Assembly (NCBI GenBank): GCA_009103225.1
Contig: RHPI01002402.1
Span: 653,412-717,411, forward strand
DNA: 64,000 nucleotides
Reading direction: 5' to 3'
Origin: Chlorokybus atmophyticus
Taxonomy: Eukaryota > Streptophyta > Chlorokybophyceae > Chlorokybales > Chlorokybaceae
Both the position numbers and the translations under genes were made by a program. Of this stretch, positions 1 to 14,736 are shown piece after piece; position 1 is the stretch's first letter, and each line of letters opens with the position of its first letter. The notes under the pieces were generated by a model, which was not told the DNA's origin, did not search any database, and was given only the letters and a program-made list of their open reading frames with translations.

Positions 1-319
1 GGGGGGACATACTTCCCAAAGCGTCCCCTCAACATGCACGTGTGATGAGTCATCGTCAATACCAAGCTACATGAAGCAACACGCCATTACAGTCGTCTGC
101 ATCTCCAAGCCACACACTCAGGTTACAGACATTTTTGCGCTTGCAGGTGTCACTCAGCAAGTTGGACAATACTGCTCGGAGCATGCGTCGTCTTGCGCTA
201 TGCATGCGCACTGGACACTGGTCCACAGCCAAGTTCTGGTAAATGTCACGGCTACGAGAGCGCCATTTGCAGCACACAAAGCAAAACGATGGCAAGCTAA
301 TCACGTACCTGCTTCGCAG

Positions 320-3300
320 ATGTACAGCGCAATGTGGCAGTCACCATTTCGCCAGCATTTCGCGGCATCATCCTGCTCGCTGGACTGCAGTCACAGCAAG
401 TGCCAGTCACGCTAAGTGACCCATCAGATGTTACGCTGACATTCCGCGGACAGCACAGCAGCAAGTTGCCTGGGAATGATCTTGTGAGTGCACGAGTACC
501 AGCAATTCAATATGCACTCATTGCACAAACGACAAAACCTCTTGTAGTGACTGACCCGGTAGGTACGGCTGGCAGGTGTTTGACCCACCGGAACTTGATT
601 TCCGCCGAGATGGTCCCAACACACTGTACTTCTCTGTCACAGCCACGGCCCCTGGGCAGTACACCGTCAGTTATGTGATCAGCGGTGCTGATGCTACAGA
701 CATAAAGTGGCCGCTCCAAGTAAGCTCAACTGTTGGGCTACCGTTCGATTGTCAAGCTGCTGATGCTTTGTCTTTCTCTCATAACGGAAGTCGTTGCCCA
801 GTGCATGTCTAACTACAGCATGATGCCAGGCTAGCATCATAAGAGTGAAGCCAAGGGAGATCTTTGCCATGAGGCCTCGCCTGGACGTTGCATACATCGG
901 GCGACCGTCAAGAGAAGTAAGAACCCTTCCTCACGAGCATATCACTCAACTACTTTGCACTAGTAGTTGTGCGATGACCTGCGGTTTGCTACAGTATGCG
1001 GTGTCCCTTTCCAAGCCCAGCAATGTGATGCTGGTTCCCCAAGCTGCTGGGGTTAGCTTCATACCAGAGAGCCTAGTCTTTCAGCGGAGTCTTCCACAAA
1101 CTGCCAGCTTCCAGCTGGTGGCTTCTGAGGATGCGGTAAGCTAGTTGACTCTGGCAGCATGCCAACAGCTGGATTGGCATGTAAGTTACAATGCTGCATT
1201 GGCAGGCTGAAGCGGGAAATGTAACAGTAACATACAAGGTGGAATGCTTTGACGACCAATGCGATGCTATGAACTTTGTGACACCGACACCACAACACCT
1301 CGTTGTGAAGGTAGCTAAGCTGTTCCTGCCACTGCCATGCCGCCATGCCACCTTGCTACTTGATACTGTGTCTACTTCGAACATTATTGATGCTGGTTGA
1401 GTTGTTGCAGAAGCGGATACAGTTGCACGTGCCTGCGCAGCTGCAAACTCGCATTGGCATGATCACACCGATTGCTGTCAGCTTGTCCTCTGCCTTTGAC
1501 GTGGTGGTAGGCATAAACGCCCCCAAGGTTAGTCCAATCACATGCGTTTGTCACTAGCGTTGTGTAGCTCACGCTCTCACAACTCATGCGCTTACACTGT
1601 GCTGGTGTTACCAGTTGCAGTTGAACAATACATTTCTGCGCTTTACACGAAGTGACGACATCTCTTATGTTGTCGGTGCTACTATGCATGATGATCACGC
1701 CAGTACCTGTCGCAACGAGACATCCGCATGCATATTTGAAGTGGAGTTTGTTGTGTCGGGCATCGACCGTGACTTGTTTGAGCAGCGCCGGTTCACCACC
1801 ATCCTGACCATTGCACCAGTGATATCTTTTGAGGTGCCTCCCCTGGACACCATCCTGTTCATAAACACCACTGCACCCGTCAGGGTTACACGCCCGACGC
1901 TACCAACACAACTGCATGAAGGCAATGAGTTGGAACAAGACGCGTATGTGAGAGTAAACATGACATGCAGCAGCAGCAACATCAACATTGAGCCTGCTGA
2001 TGTGCTATTCGGGCCAAACGACTATGAACATTTCTTCAATGTTACCGCTGCGGCTGTTGGTGAATACAGGTTGAAATTTGCACTGAGAGGTCCTGCTGCA
2101 CCTCAATATGACATAGTCGAGGAGCTGAAGGCTACGGCTCACCTGCCGCTTTTCAGTAATTCATTTGACTTTGAAGAGCTTGGAGTCGGCGGTCTTGATG
2201 AAGAGCTTAGGTCCATTGCTCGCAGAGCGTTTCTGAGTCACGTGCTGCCTGCCTCTGTTGTGGAAAACATTGGCATTACGCATGTACGCGGCATACTGCT
2301 ATACGGCCCACCTGGCTGTGGTGAGACAACCGGGTCATCAGCACATACCTTAATTGGAACGTTTGTCGGTGTAGATTTTGAGGCGCTGTATTCTGTCAGT
2401 CATTTCAATGATATTTGCACATTGTTATATCACTGCAGGAAAGACAACCATGGCGCGCCAAATAGGCAAGATGCTCAACACTCACCCTGCAAAGATCATC
2501 AATGGGCCGGAGATCATGAGCAAGTACTTGGGAGAGTCTGAGACAAAAATGCGAGAGCTGTTTGCTGAGGCGGAAGCTGATGAAAAGGCTGGGTCAGCTG
2601 GCAGTGGCAAGGTGCACTTAATTATCTTTGATGAGATCGACTCTTTGATGAAGCCACGCGGGCGCGGAAGGGGCGAAGCAGCTGATCAAGTGTATGACGG
2701 TGTCGCCAACACGCTGCTGTCTAAGATGGACGGCATGCAGAAGGTGTGGTAATGTTGTGTTCGTCAGGGATGTGCGTGCTTGAACACAATGTTAGAGTAA
2801 GCATCAACAAATAGTAGATAGGCATTGGTGTATCGGAACATTCATTCAGGAGTAACCTTTGACAATGCCAACAGCTGAACAACATTCTGGTGATTGGGAC
2901 CACAAACCGCAAGGAGCTGTTAGACTCTGCTCTTCTGCGTCCAGGGCGCTTTGACGTCCAGGTACGAGTTATCATCAACCTTCGTACATATGTGCAGACA
3001 TCACGTGCTGCAGCTGTCTTGCACGTGTGATGCTCGCAACGCCCAAATCAACTGAATTCAATATGCGGTACACTGCAGGTCAAGGTGGCTCTCCCTGACT
3101 TCAGAGGACGACTGCAAATTCTCCGCATACATACACGTCAAATGTTGAGGCATGGACACCTTGCAGCCGAAGTGGTATGCAGCAGCAGCAGCTATGGCAG
3201 CATTTACAAGAATTGCATGTCTCATTGTGAATCATTGGCAAACAGGATTTGGATGTGCTAGCAAACAAAACCGAAAGCTACACGGGCGCTGAGCTCGAGT

Positions 3301-4484
3301 CGCTTGTGAAAGGCGCAACATCATATGCAGTGAAGCACGTGTTGGAGAACGCATCTATTGGAGCAATGAGCAAGACCATAGAGGTATGGGAGTGATGGTT
3401 GCAGGGCAACCAACTGCCCTGTGACCGATGTGTGTATCATTGATACAGGTTGCTATGGATGACTTCCTGCAAGCTCTTGAAGAGATAGAGCCCGCCAATC
3501 GCAATCTCTCTGACCAGCTGTCAGCGCTGCTGCACAGCGGCATAGTTCATTATGGTCAGCACTTCAGTGAACTCGTAGCAACCCTGCAACGCATGGTAAC
3601 TCGAGCACAGGGCACTTGTCAAGATGCAACTTGGCCTCGCACAGCGTTTTCTCTTTTGTTGTACGGTCAACCTGGCAGCGGCAAATCCGCGTTAGCCGCG
3701 TACTTGACTCAAGAGTCTCAATGGGACTTTATCAAGGTCATCTCTGCAGAAGACCTGCTCGAGAGTACGGGTGATGCGCGCACAGATATGCTACAAGAGG
3801 CTTTTGCTGACGCATACAAAGGGAAAAAGAGTTTCCTGCTTCTTGACGACCTTGATGGGATGATCGAGCACGTGCACAACTCTGGTGCGTTGAGTTCCGC
3901 TTGAGTGGACCTCCTCACGACTGTACTGATGTGCTACATTCAATGTTGACTTCACGTGCATGATCACCTTACTCATCTGACCGCTACGTATACTGTGTCA
4001 GTTGTTGATCGCCTAATGTCTAGCAGGTGGTTCTACCGCTTGGAACAACGTGATGCTGAACACGCTGCGGCTGCTGTTGAAGCGGCAGCCGCCATCAGGT
4101 TGCCGTTTGTTGATTGTGGGAACAGCCTCGGCAGCCGTTCATATGCACCTAGCACAACTGTCAGAAGCTTTCGATGCATCAGTGGAAGTCCCTCAAATCG
4201 ACCAAAGAGATGACGTACGCACTGTACTGCATTCCACACACGCCTTCACCTCTCCACAAGAGCTTGACAAGAGCTTGGATCACATCGATCGTGGTATCAG
4301 CATAAAGATGCTGTTAACCGCTGTGGAGCTTTCGCGCAGCGCAAAGAATGCCTCTGCAACGGCGACTGACTTTAGGGAGCAACTGAAACACGTGGGGTAC
4401 TATCATCGCACGGGGCTGGCACCTGTTACACACGGCCCAGGCGGAAATGCCACTTATCAATACAATCCTGGCCATTGGTGGTGA
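320..4484 (+). CDS. NSF-like AAA+ ATPase fused to N-terminal beta-sandwich-like repeats (5' partial)
   Basis: Exons I can join in phase: 320-483, 576-719, about 845-916, 995-1135, 1206-1310, 1411-1527, 1615-2320, 2439-2743, 2875-2961, 3079-3174, 3246-3383, 3449-3884, 4027-4484. The start lies left of the window or in an unresolved exon before 320. About 430 residues form four diverged repeats of roughly 100 residues (e.g. [30 protein letters not shown]), rich in beta-type sequence with N-x-T sequons. They are followed directly by NSF D1: GVGGLDEEL, Walker A GPPGCGKTT (created by splicing 2320 to 2439), Walker B IIFDEIDS, sensor GTTNR and arginine fingers LLRPGRFD. D2 follows: [28 protein letters not shown]. 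The family separates SNARE complexes on the cytosolic face. The usual NSF N domain is not visible. Exon 1615-2320 contains both repeat and D1 with no stop, so the join is not a splicing artefact. The C-terminus after the D2 helices (from about 4400) is unusual and may be spliced differently. Confidence 0.85.
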
Positions 4485-5640
4485 GATCTGCAGAATTTGT
4501 CTAGGCAGTGTACCTGTAGCCAATTATTGCACCATTGATTTAGTTTGATAACATTGCTCGCAGTTGAGTTAGCGCTTTACATTAGGCAGGCTACTTACAG
4601 TAGCCATTCTGCTGTTCAATGCCTTTGTTGCTGTTGCAAGGCTTCATGCTCAGTCATGATACTGGGTGCTGGAAACACTAGGTGCTGACAATGTGTCGTA
4701 CTCGCCATGGACATCTTCAGCCACTGATTCCCGGTACTTCCTTCACAATAATTGCAAAAACCCTGGCCCACAATCGACCTCCTCAATGTCTTGTAATCAG
4801 GGTTGCATTGTACGATGATGCTGGACACTTGATGCAGTCTGGTGTACGCACTAGCATGTACTCAGGACTGGTAATTTCTGTGTTTGCCATGGTGGTGATT
4901 TTGTGTGCTAATGGCCTGTTACTGTTGGGTACGTTGGAGGGTAAGGGCATGGCTGTACTGTTACTGGCTGCCCAGAGAACCAACTGCGAGTTAATAGAGC
5001 AATATGAGATCATGAACAGTTCGCACAGCACAAGCAAGCAGACTTACGCAACCCACACACACCAGATTAAGTTGGCCCAATGTGTGGTAGTGTACAGAAA
5101 ATGCAAGTGATGTATGCCAGGTGCATAGAATGTGGCATGCAATGGCGCATGCATTCTGCGCGCAAGGAGTGCAGCTAGCACACAGCATGCAAGCAAGTCA
5201 TGAACTACTGTATGTCAACTACCACTACCATTAACATTAACAACCCCCTTTGACATGCAAAGCAGCGTGTGGATGGCAATGGCATGCATAGGCAGTACTG
5301 AGTAACTGACTGACTCACATACCCTGCATGCATATCACAATGGCACCATCATGCACAGCCACATATATCCTGTGCATCATGCACATACCATAAAGGTGGG
5401 CACAAACCTTCGGACCATGCAATGCATGTACTTGGTAACATAAGACAGACACCGGCACGAGGCGGAGAGCATGGCCTTGGTGCAGCAGCACAGCGGCGGG
5501 TGTGCTGCCTTGCGCACATGCCAGTGGCTCCAAACCAGAGCTGTGCTGCTGGCCCGCAAAGTGCCCAACGATTGCCACGAACGACTACATTACGCAAACC
5601 AATAGCAGACTTGTCAAGTTCCAAGAGCAGCATAGCAAGT
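4485..5640. other. Intergenic interval with one hydrophobic open frame
   Basis: No recognisable gene. A plus-strand frame at 4682-5110 encodes a membrane-helix-like stretch (VISVFAMVVILCANGLLLLG, about 4870-4930). It could be a further exon of the NSF-like gene, for example from a donor at 4481, but I found no join that keeps frame. The rest holds many GCATGC-type palindromes and probably the 3' untranslated ends of the two flanking convergent genes. Confidence 0.4.
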
Positions 5641-7565
<1,925 letters not shown>

Positions 7566-7732
7566 TTAAGCTTTGGGATATGCCTTCCACAAGTCATTCC
7601 GTTTGCGACTGCCATTGCCACTGCGTCCAGGCCCGGGGTGCTGGTGGCGGCGGCAGAGTGTTGCGGAGCTCGTGTAGTGGGGCCCAGCTCTCACAGTCGT
7701 TGGTGGGTCAGAAGTCGTGTATTGTGCGTGTA

Positions 7733-10409
7733 ATGAGGCGGCTAGGCGTCAGCACCGCCGTGCTGAAGCGTCAGGAGGTGTTCTTTCAGGAGTGGCTGCA
7801 GCTGCCTCTACGGCAGCTGCTTCTTGTGCTCCTCCTGCTTATTGCTGGACATCCTAGTTCTGCTCTTACTGAGAGTGAGAGCGCCGACGCGCCTGCGGCA
7901 ATCTCCCTGACGCCCGAGAACTGGGACGCCGCCTTCGCCTCCTGCAACTCCTCCTTCGCCATCGTGGAGTTCTTTGCTTCTTGGTGCCCAGTGTGCATAA
8001 GGTTCAAGGTTCGTCTGCCTACAGAGTAATTGTGTGCATAGTGTGCATATAAATACGCGCAATTGAAAATCTACTGTCGGGTTGCCAAGAAACCGTGCAT
8101 GCGCTCACCACCAGCGCATGCATGAGGTTGGGGCCTGCTCTCATTTTGGGAAGGCACATTACTTTACCCCGCCTTTAAGCAGTGCTGTCTAAACACGCTG
8201 TACCAATCTTCTCAGCTTCACTCATAATATGCGTCATGGTACTGTAAAGTTGTGGCTTGCCTGCTAGCTACTAACACCTACCTGCTCAACAGCCTCAGTA
8301 TGAAGTGGTGGCAAAGCGCTTCAACTTAGGTCCCCAAACCAACCCATCCATAAAAATTTTCAGTGTGGACTGCATGTCGCAGGTACCGTGCTCAGCATGA
8401 ACTATGAGAGTTCGGCTACGTTGCTACAGCCGTAATTGGACATTGGCTCATCACAGCACAACAACTGCAGGGAGAGCTTTGCCATCAATACAATATCGCA
8501 CGCTACCCCACTATGTATTGGGGAAAGCCCTCCACGTTTCTAAGTGAAGCCAGGGCTCGCAACGAGTTTGAGGTGCTGTACATCGAGGAGCGCACCGCGG
8601 ACGCACTACTTAAATGGATTAATGACAAGCTCAGCACGTATGTCATTGTTGTGATTGGTGCTGTCTCCCCTCATGGCAAGTAGTCGTATCAACATTGCTT
8701 GTGCAGGCAGTTCACTCTCAGCACCCCAACCGCTGCAGCAAGTTTGCCACCTGCAAGCAGCAATGCAACAGCAGTGTTGCCCAGCACGCGAGCGGATAAG
8801 AAGGTGCTTGCCCTTGCCATGCTCATGACAACACGCCTTGATTCGCCCATCACCAATTTCCTGCGCACATCTGCAGGTGGACTTGGTGGACATAGAGCTC
8901 GCCACCATTCTCAGCATCCAGTATCCGTTTGCAGGCCAGGTTGGTGCATGGCAACTTGAGTATATGCACTGTCGTACTCAGTCCGCATGTGTAGGGGCTG
9001 GGGTTGATTCGCTGCTTGCATGCGTATCAGGGCATAGACGTTGCAGCTTGAGCTGGTTCGGCTTTGTTGTAACACTTGTTGTGACAGTTTCCTCAATCTG
9101 CATCTCGCAGCAGCCTTGTAAAGTACCTGCACCTCCTGGCCTACCACCATCCCGTTGGCAGGTGCTGGACATGGTCATCAACTGGTTGGTGTTGTTGCTT
9201 CTTGCTTGCTTTTTATGGAGGCAGTTGCACAATTAGGTGTCGAGTTGGTAGCAAGCTATTGCTGGACACGCTGCCATCAGTATGGCCGCGTGGACGAAGG
9301 ACTGGACCTCGAGCTCAAAGTATGCTGCAGAGCTGGCGTGTTTGCGGAGATCGAGAGACCAGCGGCAATTGGGTATGAGAACCTGCTGTTAGATTTGTTT
9401 CATGTCCGATGACACATACAGCTTGTTAACACATGTGCTTTCTCATATAGAGCTCATGCCAAGGTAGCGTGCCAAACTCCAGGGGATTCAGGTATACTTG
9501 AGCAACTTGAGATCAAGAGTTGTACACAAACAATTGTTGGCTACACGCAGTTCAGCTTAGGTAATAGGCAGCGAACACAGTTACTGGCTTTGTATGCTTA
9601 TGTCTGCCTTGCTTGCAGCTGCGGACTTTGGCTGCTGTTCCACTCTCTTGCAGCACAGCTGGAAGATGGTGCGGACGGTACTGGCTTTCTGGATGCTGTG
9701 AAAGCATATGTACAGGACTTCTTTGTATGCGAGGACTGCAGCAGGCATTTTGTGCAGATGGCGTCTGAGTAAGTTGCACTGGTTTATGCATGTTTACAGC
9801 TCTACCAAGCTAGCCAACCCAGCAGCAGAAGCACCTTGCATTACTTACACTGCCTGCATGTACACAGTTCACTGTGCATCTTTAGGCTTGTTTATGCTTC
9901 ACTTAGTAGTGTGGTAATCAAACTCGAGCCAATGGCAGGCCAGACGCTCTGACTGTTAAAACCAAGGCCAATGCAGTCCTATGGCTATGGCGAGCTCATA
10001 ACCAGGTGTGTGCAGTATTGGTATTTAGTCCTCACACCTAACACCAGTCGGTCATATAACTGAAGATGCCTGTACACAGGTGAACGAGCGCCTGGCGAAA
10101 GATGACATGTCTATGGGTGCGCCGGATCCCGAGTTTCCCAAGCTGCAGTGGCCTACAGCAGATCTGTGCCCCCAGTGCCACACAGGGTCTGAGTGGAATG
10201 AGGTAGCTACCTACAACTTCTTGGTAGACTACTATGGCGCATCTGAACCCCAGGCAGCAGTGTTTTACCCAAGAGGCGGGCTGTCGTATTTGTCGACAAC
10301 AGACGGTGTGCCCCCAATGACAGCGCTCTTGCTGGTTGCGGGGATTGTTGTGACTGTTGTGGTGTTGGCAACCATCCAGTTACGGGGCACGCCTTCTAAG
10401 CTTAGGTAA
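7733..10409 (+). CDS. QSOX: Quiescin sulfhydryl oxidase, plant-type (one Trx domain plus Erv/ALR)
   Basis: Flavoenzyme of the secretory pathway that makes disulfides in folding proteins and reduces O2 to H2O2. Exons in phase: 7733-8008, 8293-8382, 8471-8637, 8707-8803, 8877-8939, 9088-9161, 9237-9372, 9451-9491, 9619-9768, 9939-10005, 10080-10409; 496 residues. Seen in order: a hydrophobic signal anchor (about 26-38), thioredoxin motif FASWCPVC (Cys85/Cys88), the spacer with YLHLLAYHHP, the Erv entry CGLWLLFHSL, the active CxxC VCEDCSRHF (Cys352/355), KANAVLWLWRAHN (flavin-binding helix), the distal LCPQC (Cys417/420), and a C-terminal membrane helix (about 460-482). The ATG at 7733 was chosen because it places the signal anchor near the N-terminus; the open frame extends upstream to 7547. 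The gene is divergent from RPL3 and convergent with TBCE. Confidence 0.95.
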
Positions 10410-11477
10410 CAATTGAGTCATCCAGCAGCTGAGTGTCTTGGTATCATTATGCAGTAAGTATACATTGTTCTTATGGTGCTGATAGTTGTTGCTATGATGC
10501 AGTTCAAGAGCACGGCGTTTGTTCTGACGATTTTGCCCATGGGCTCCGCGAGCTCCGATCGGGCTGTTCCATGGGCGACGATCTAGTCAGATACTGAAGC
10601 GGTATTGACAACGACAATAGTGCAAGAGCGTAGTCAGCAGTAGTTGTTACTAGTACTTTACATTTGTAACCTAGTGTACAGTGTTGATCAGCAGGTTGGC
10701 TCACGCGTCCTCACGTAATGGCAGTGCATTTGATGCGCTGCAATGCATGTAAGCAGTGTGCACATTGCAGCAGCGTATGTTCCCTGATTGTTCTGCATGA
10801 TGCGGTGTTCCTAGTGCAGCCATCGCAGCGCTTGGGTTAATGGCGTAGCTCACACCAGCAATGTGTCCTGGCGATGCATTTGCCAAGGGCCAAATTGGTA
10901 TATGCATTGCTGCTGCGCTAGTCAGTTTGCTCTACGCCTGCTTTGTACCACAGTGATCAGATGGCGGGGGGGAGATTGTTGCAGCACAGTCATATTATGA
11001 GTATCTCGCGTATGGCCTGCCATATGCGACGCATACCCTATGCCTCGAGTTGGTTGAGTTTTGCGCAAGTTGTGTGCATGCTTGTGTCAATGCGCTCTGG
11101 TGCAAGTGGAGCCATGGTTGCAGTTGTGCCAGTATGCAACATATGGTGCACGCTTTGCACTGTATATACACATGTACAAGGTACGTGCGGTCCCGCACGT
11201 CAAACTAACAACGTCACACCACATCCCAGCGTCACTCCTGCCTACTCTTGCTGCCATAAAGGCTGTTCCAAGCACCATATTGACGTGTATAATCAACATC
11301 TGCATCTGCCACGCGCAACCGCAAGCTGTGATCACGTCTGCGCTTAGGTTAGAGCAGCATAGTACCATGAGCTGCGCTTTGGATCAATACACGAACTTGC
11401 ACACGCTGACAATCACGTCGAGGGCAACAAGGATGCTTGATAAATGCCGCACCCTAGTCACCGCTGCGAAATCCACA
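10410..11477. other. Convergent intergenic interval QSOX/TBCE
   Basis: I see no supported gene. It contains short open frames in every phase without family motifs, and a G-run at 10963-10972. It probably holds the 3' untranslated regions of QSOX and TBCE. Confidence 0.5.
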
Positions 11478-14400
11478 TCAGAAGTGTGCATGGCAAGACC
11501 TTGGAGCCATGACGACAACACGCACCTCATCCACGTGTATAGACTTGCCTTGGCCGACGCCAATGCTGCTAAGGGTTTCCCTATCATCTGCTAGCTGTTC
11601 CTTCTGTCCCGTCTCCTGGTGCGATTGGTCAGCATGTAAATTACCGCAAGAGGGTGTGCAAGCTGGATGGCCTTATCTTACATCTTGCAGAGAGAGGATT
11701 TGCGCTGATGCCTTGATGCGAAAGAGACGCTCACAGAGCAACTTCAGGTTGCGTAGCGTCATTGAGCAGGGAAGTTTCTTGACAACAGATGTGCTTGTTG
11801 ACCGCTGAGCAGCCATGCAAACCAGTGTGACAGCTGCATAAGCAGAATCAAGCTTAGCGAGGTAGTTGGGTATTGTTTCATTGGGCAGGTAGCAAAACTA
11901 GGCAAGAGACACCACCCCTACCTAGCAGGTTGTCAGCGAGACTTCGCTTGGATGTTGAAAGAGGCTGCACTATGCCTGTTGTTACCTCGTGCAGCTGCTG
12001 CAAGTGTTTCAACCTGCAATCTCACATCAGCGAGCAGCAAGTGTTAAGGAACAGGACCTGCTGATTTCATGCACACCCACTATCGCGTCACCTGGGATGC
12101 AGCCGGTCAACTTCCTCTGCATCCTGTCCCACAGTACTGGCCAATAAAGACTTGACATACCTGGCTCACTCGTGATTAATCAGTTTGCACCCAATTGGTC
12201 AGTTGCCAGCTCAGGATGTCACTTACCCAATCTCAGCATCAATCCTTTCCTGTACTCTAACCTGCTGACCAAGAGCAATTACGCCAAACGGAGCAGTTGT
12301 AATACTCAGGGAAATCGTCCTCTGCACAAACCTCACTGCTGTTCAGTAGCTTCAGCTTGCCAACTTGAGCTATGATCCAAGCGCGCGCACCCTTGTGTCC
12401 ATCCGAAACCGGGTTCCCGGTGAGGCGTGTTTCCTGCAAAAGCATGGGCTGAAGGAACCGAAGGCAGCACACGTCCAGTGACGATTGTTCTCACACTACT
12501 GTTGTGAACAGCAGATCCCACCTCCAGGCATGGCAGAAGGTCCAGCATATGCAAGAAAGTCCAGTCCTCCAAGCAGTTGTTGGCTGGCACATACAACTGG
12601 CGTTGACAACCAACACATATTGGCACGATCCTTGCAGTGAAGTGCAGCGCGACTCACCCAAAAGCATGCAACTCAAGGATTGAAAACACCCTCTCTTCAG
12701 AAGCTCGTCCGAAATGAACATTTTTGGCAATCTGTTGTTGCTCATGTACAGCCGTTGCAGCCTGCATTGCAGTGCTTTGGCATTATAAGTGCATCGCTCT
12801 ATGTACGAGACATGGCTTTGCCACTGTGTACGTGTTGTGCAGGCATGTGGGTGCATTGCATCACGTTGATAGACCTACCTTGGCAAACGCGAAAGCACCA
12901 TCAACTCCTCCCAATCTGTAATCTGGTTGTCTTCAAAGTTGACCAGGGACAGATTGGGAAACTTCTCACCAAGTGCTTCAGGTGTGGTGGCTTCATGTGC
13001 GCTCTGAGTTAATGGTGTCACACAATAGCGCCACGCCAAAGGGCACCTCAAGTAATGTGAACTTACTTGTATTCGCTTGAGATCGTTGTTGCACAAATGC
13101 AACTCCTCCAATGCCGGAACATCCCGCGCGACTTCAAGCACCTACAGGTGCATGGGTATGCAGCAAGAGACTTGACTGCCATCTGCGCTGTGCTTACATG
13201 ATGCCGTCTGTGCGCAGCACCTGAGGCCAGGTGACCTTGCAGCTGTTCAGAACCAAAATTTTCAAAGCTTGAAACACTGGAGCCGGGGAGGCAGGCGCCC
13301 ACTCCTTGAGCCTATTTCGGCTCAGGTTCAAAGAGCGTAAGCCTGGAAGCTCGATGCCAAAAGCATCCGCAGCCTGATAAGCCATGATACTGTTAAGTTA
13401 TTGCAACAATCACTTGCTTCAGCTAAGTCATATATCCCATACCTTCCAGTCGGCAAGTAGATTGCCCGACAGGTCCAGCTCAACAAGCTCTACCGTCAAG
13501 CAAGAGATCGTTTCGTCAAGGCAGAACCCGCACAACAGCTGACGTGCACAGATTGCCACGAGCGAGCAATGCACCAAAGGCAGGTTTCTTGCAATACGTG
13601 GTTTCAAGAGAGGATACTGCGCGAAGTTGACGCGATCTCCCCGGGCGACCCTGCTGTTGCAACGGCGCAGTCCTCAAGGAAGACGCGCTGCAGCTGGTCG
13701 AGCTGGCGTTGCTTTGCAGCGATCTTGCCAAACCCGACGAGCTCCACTTGTACATGCTGCTGGCGCGAGGTAAGGACATACAGTTCGCCGTCATCTGCAG
13801 CAAGACAGCGTGGCACTAGTGCATGATAGCAGACTGCATTCTATGGCATGGCGTCACTGCACAGCCCATGCCACACCTGCGCGTTGTGAGTCTTGCACTG
13901 TGTCGGTTGCATACTTTAGGCGCAAGGCTTCAACAAACGTGACCTGCATCAACGATCACCGTAACCAGTGACAATCAATATGCAAGCTGCTGCTGGAGTG
14001 GTTGCACTAACGCTGTAACTAGTTTGCAACATGAACAGCATGCAATGCGCGAAGAACCTCCCGCAAAGGATGAGCTGAGCAAGAAGCATGCTTGACTGCA
14101 GCCGATGACACGTGCATTGCAAGCAGCGTGCATGCATACTCTGTTCAACATGGCTGGCCTGGCTGCATGCACGGGCTGGCAAAACAGAGAGAGCTTTACT
14201 CACCCCCGAAGTGATCTTGTGCAGCCTGACGAATGAAGCACCGGTAGGGTGCGCGCTGGAAAAGTAGCGCTGGCCACCAGTCGACCCGTTGTGCTTGCCT
14301 CTGGAAGGGTCGTCCCACTCCACCCCGACCCAAACCCCCTGCTGGCCAGCAACGGGCCCAACATACCGCACAGTCCCAGCAGCTGCAGCTGCTACTGCTG

Positions 14401-14521
14401 CAGGATCTCTGCTTCCGCCATCACCACTGCCGGTCAGCGCCACCCTCTGCCCCACCACAAACCCCGCTCCCCCTCCCCCTCCTTCTCCTCCTCCTTCGCC
14501 TCCTTCTTCCCCTGCCGCCAT
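11478..14521 (-). CDS. TBCE: Tubulin-folding cofactor E (TBCE)
   Basis: Chaperone that binds alpha-tubulin and joins the cofactor supercomplex that assembles alpha/beta-tubulin dimers. Sixteen exons join in phase: 14521-14204, 13943-13877, 13794-13618, 13489-13443, 13373-13221, 13141-13067, 13003-12879, 12761-12658, 12583-12522, 12433-12332, 12261-12227, 12160-12092, 12013-11986, 11964-11922, 11833-11682, 11615-11478; 564 residues (the family has about 530). Domains: a Gly-rich N-terminus, CAP-Gly domain (GTVRYVGPVAGQQGVWVGVE and GKHNGS), leucine-rich repeats (LVELDLSGNLLADWK, LEELHLCNNDLKRI, NFEDNQITDWEEL), an LRR cap (LTGNPVSDG, LKLLNSSE), and a C-terminal ubiquitin-like domain (VVKKLPCSMTLRNLKLL). 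The sequence is closer to plant than to animal TBCE. The last exon reads 15 or so residues past the usual end (after IHVDE), so the exact stop is less certain. Confidence 0.95.
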
Positions 14522-14736
14522 GCGCAACAACCACCCGCACAGCAACACCGAAAGCGGCAAATGGCGAGCTTGCAGCTTGCAGCCAAGGGCTGTGCAGTTC
14601 AACGCATCATCTATTGGCGTTGCAGACTTGGTTGTCGCCGGCGGCGGCGGTGGGCTTGCTGCAGGCGTGATTGCGGTTTTGGTTGCGGGTGTGGGTCGTA
14701 TTGCAGCCTCTGTAGCTTGGATGCTGGTCACTCTCC

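Noticed and set aside
71-315. Upstream exon of the NSF-like gene starting gtgtcactcagcaag at about 148
   Set aside because: Its phase does not match the exon at 320 with any donor I could see, so it was left out of the model.
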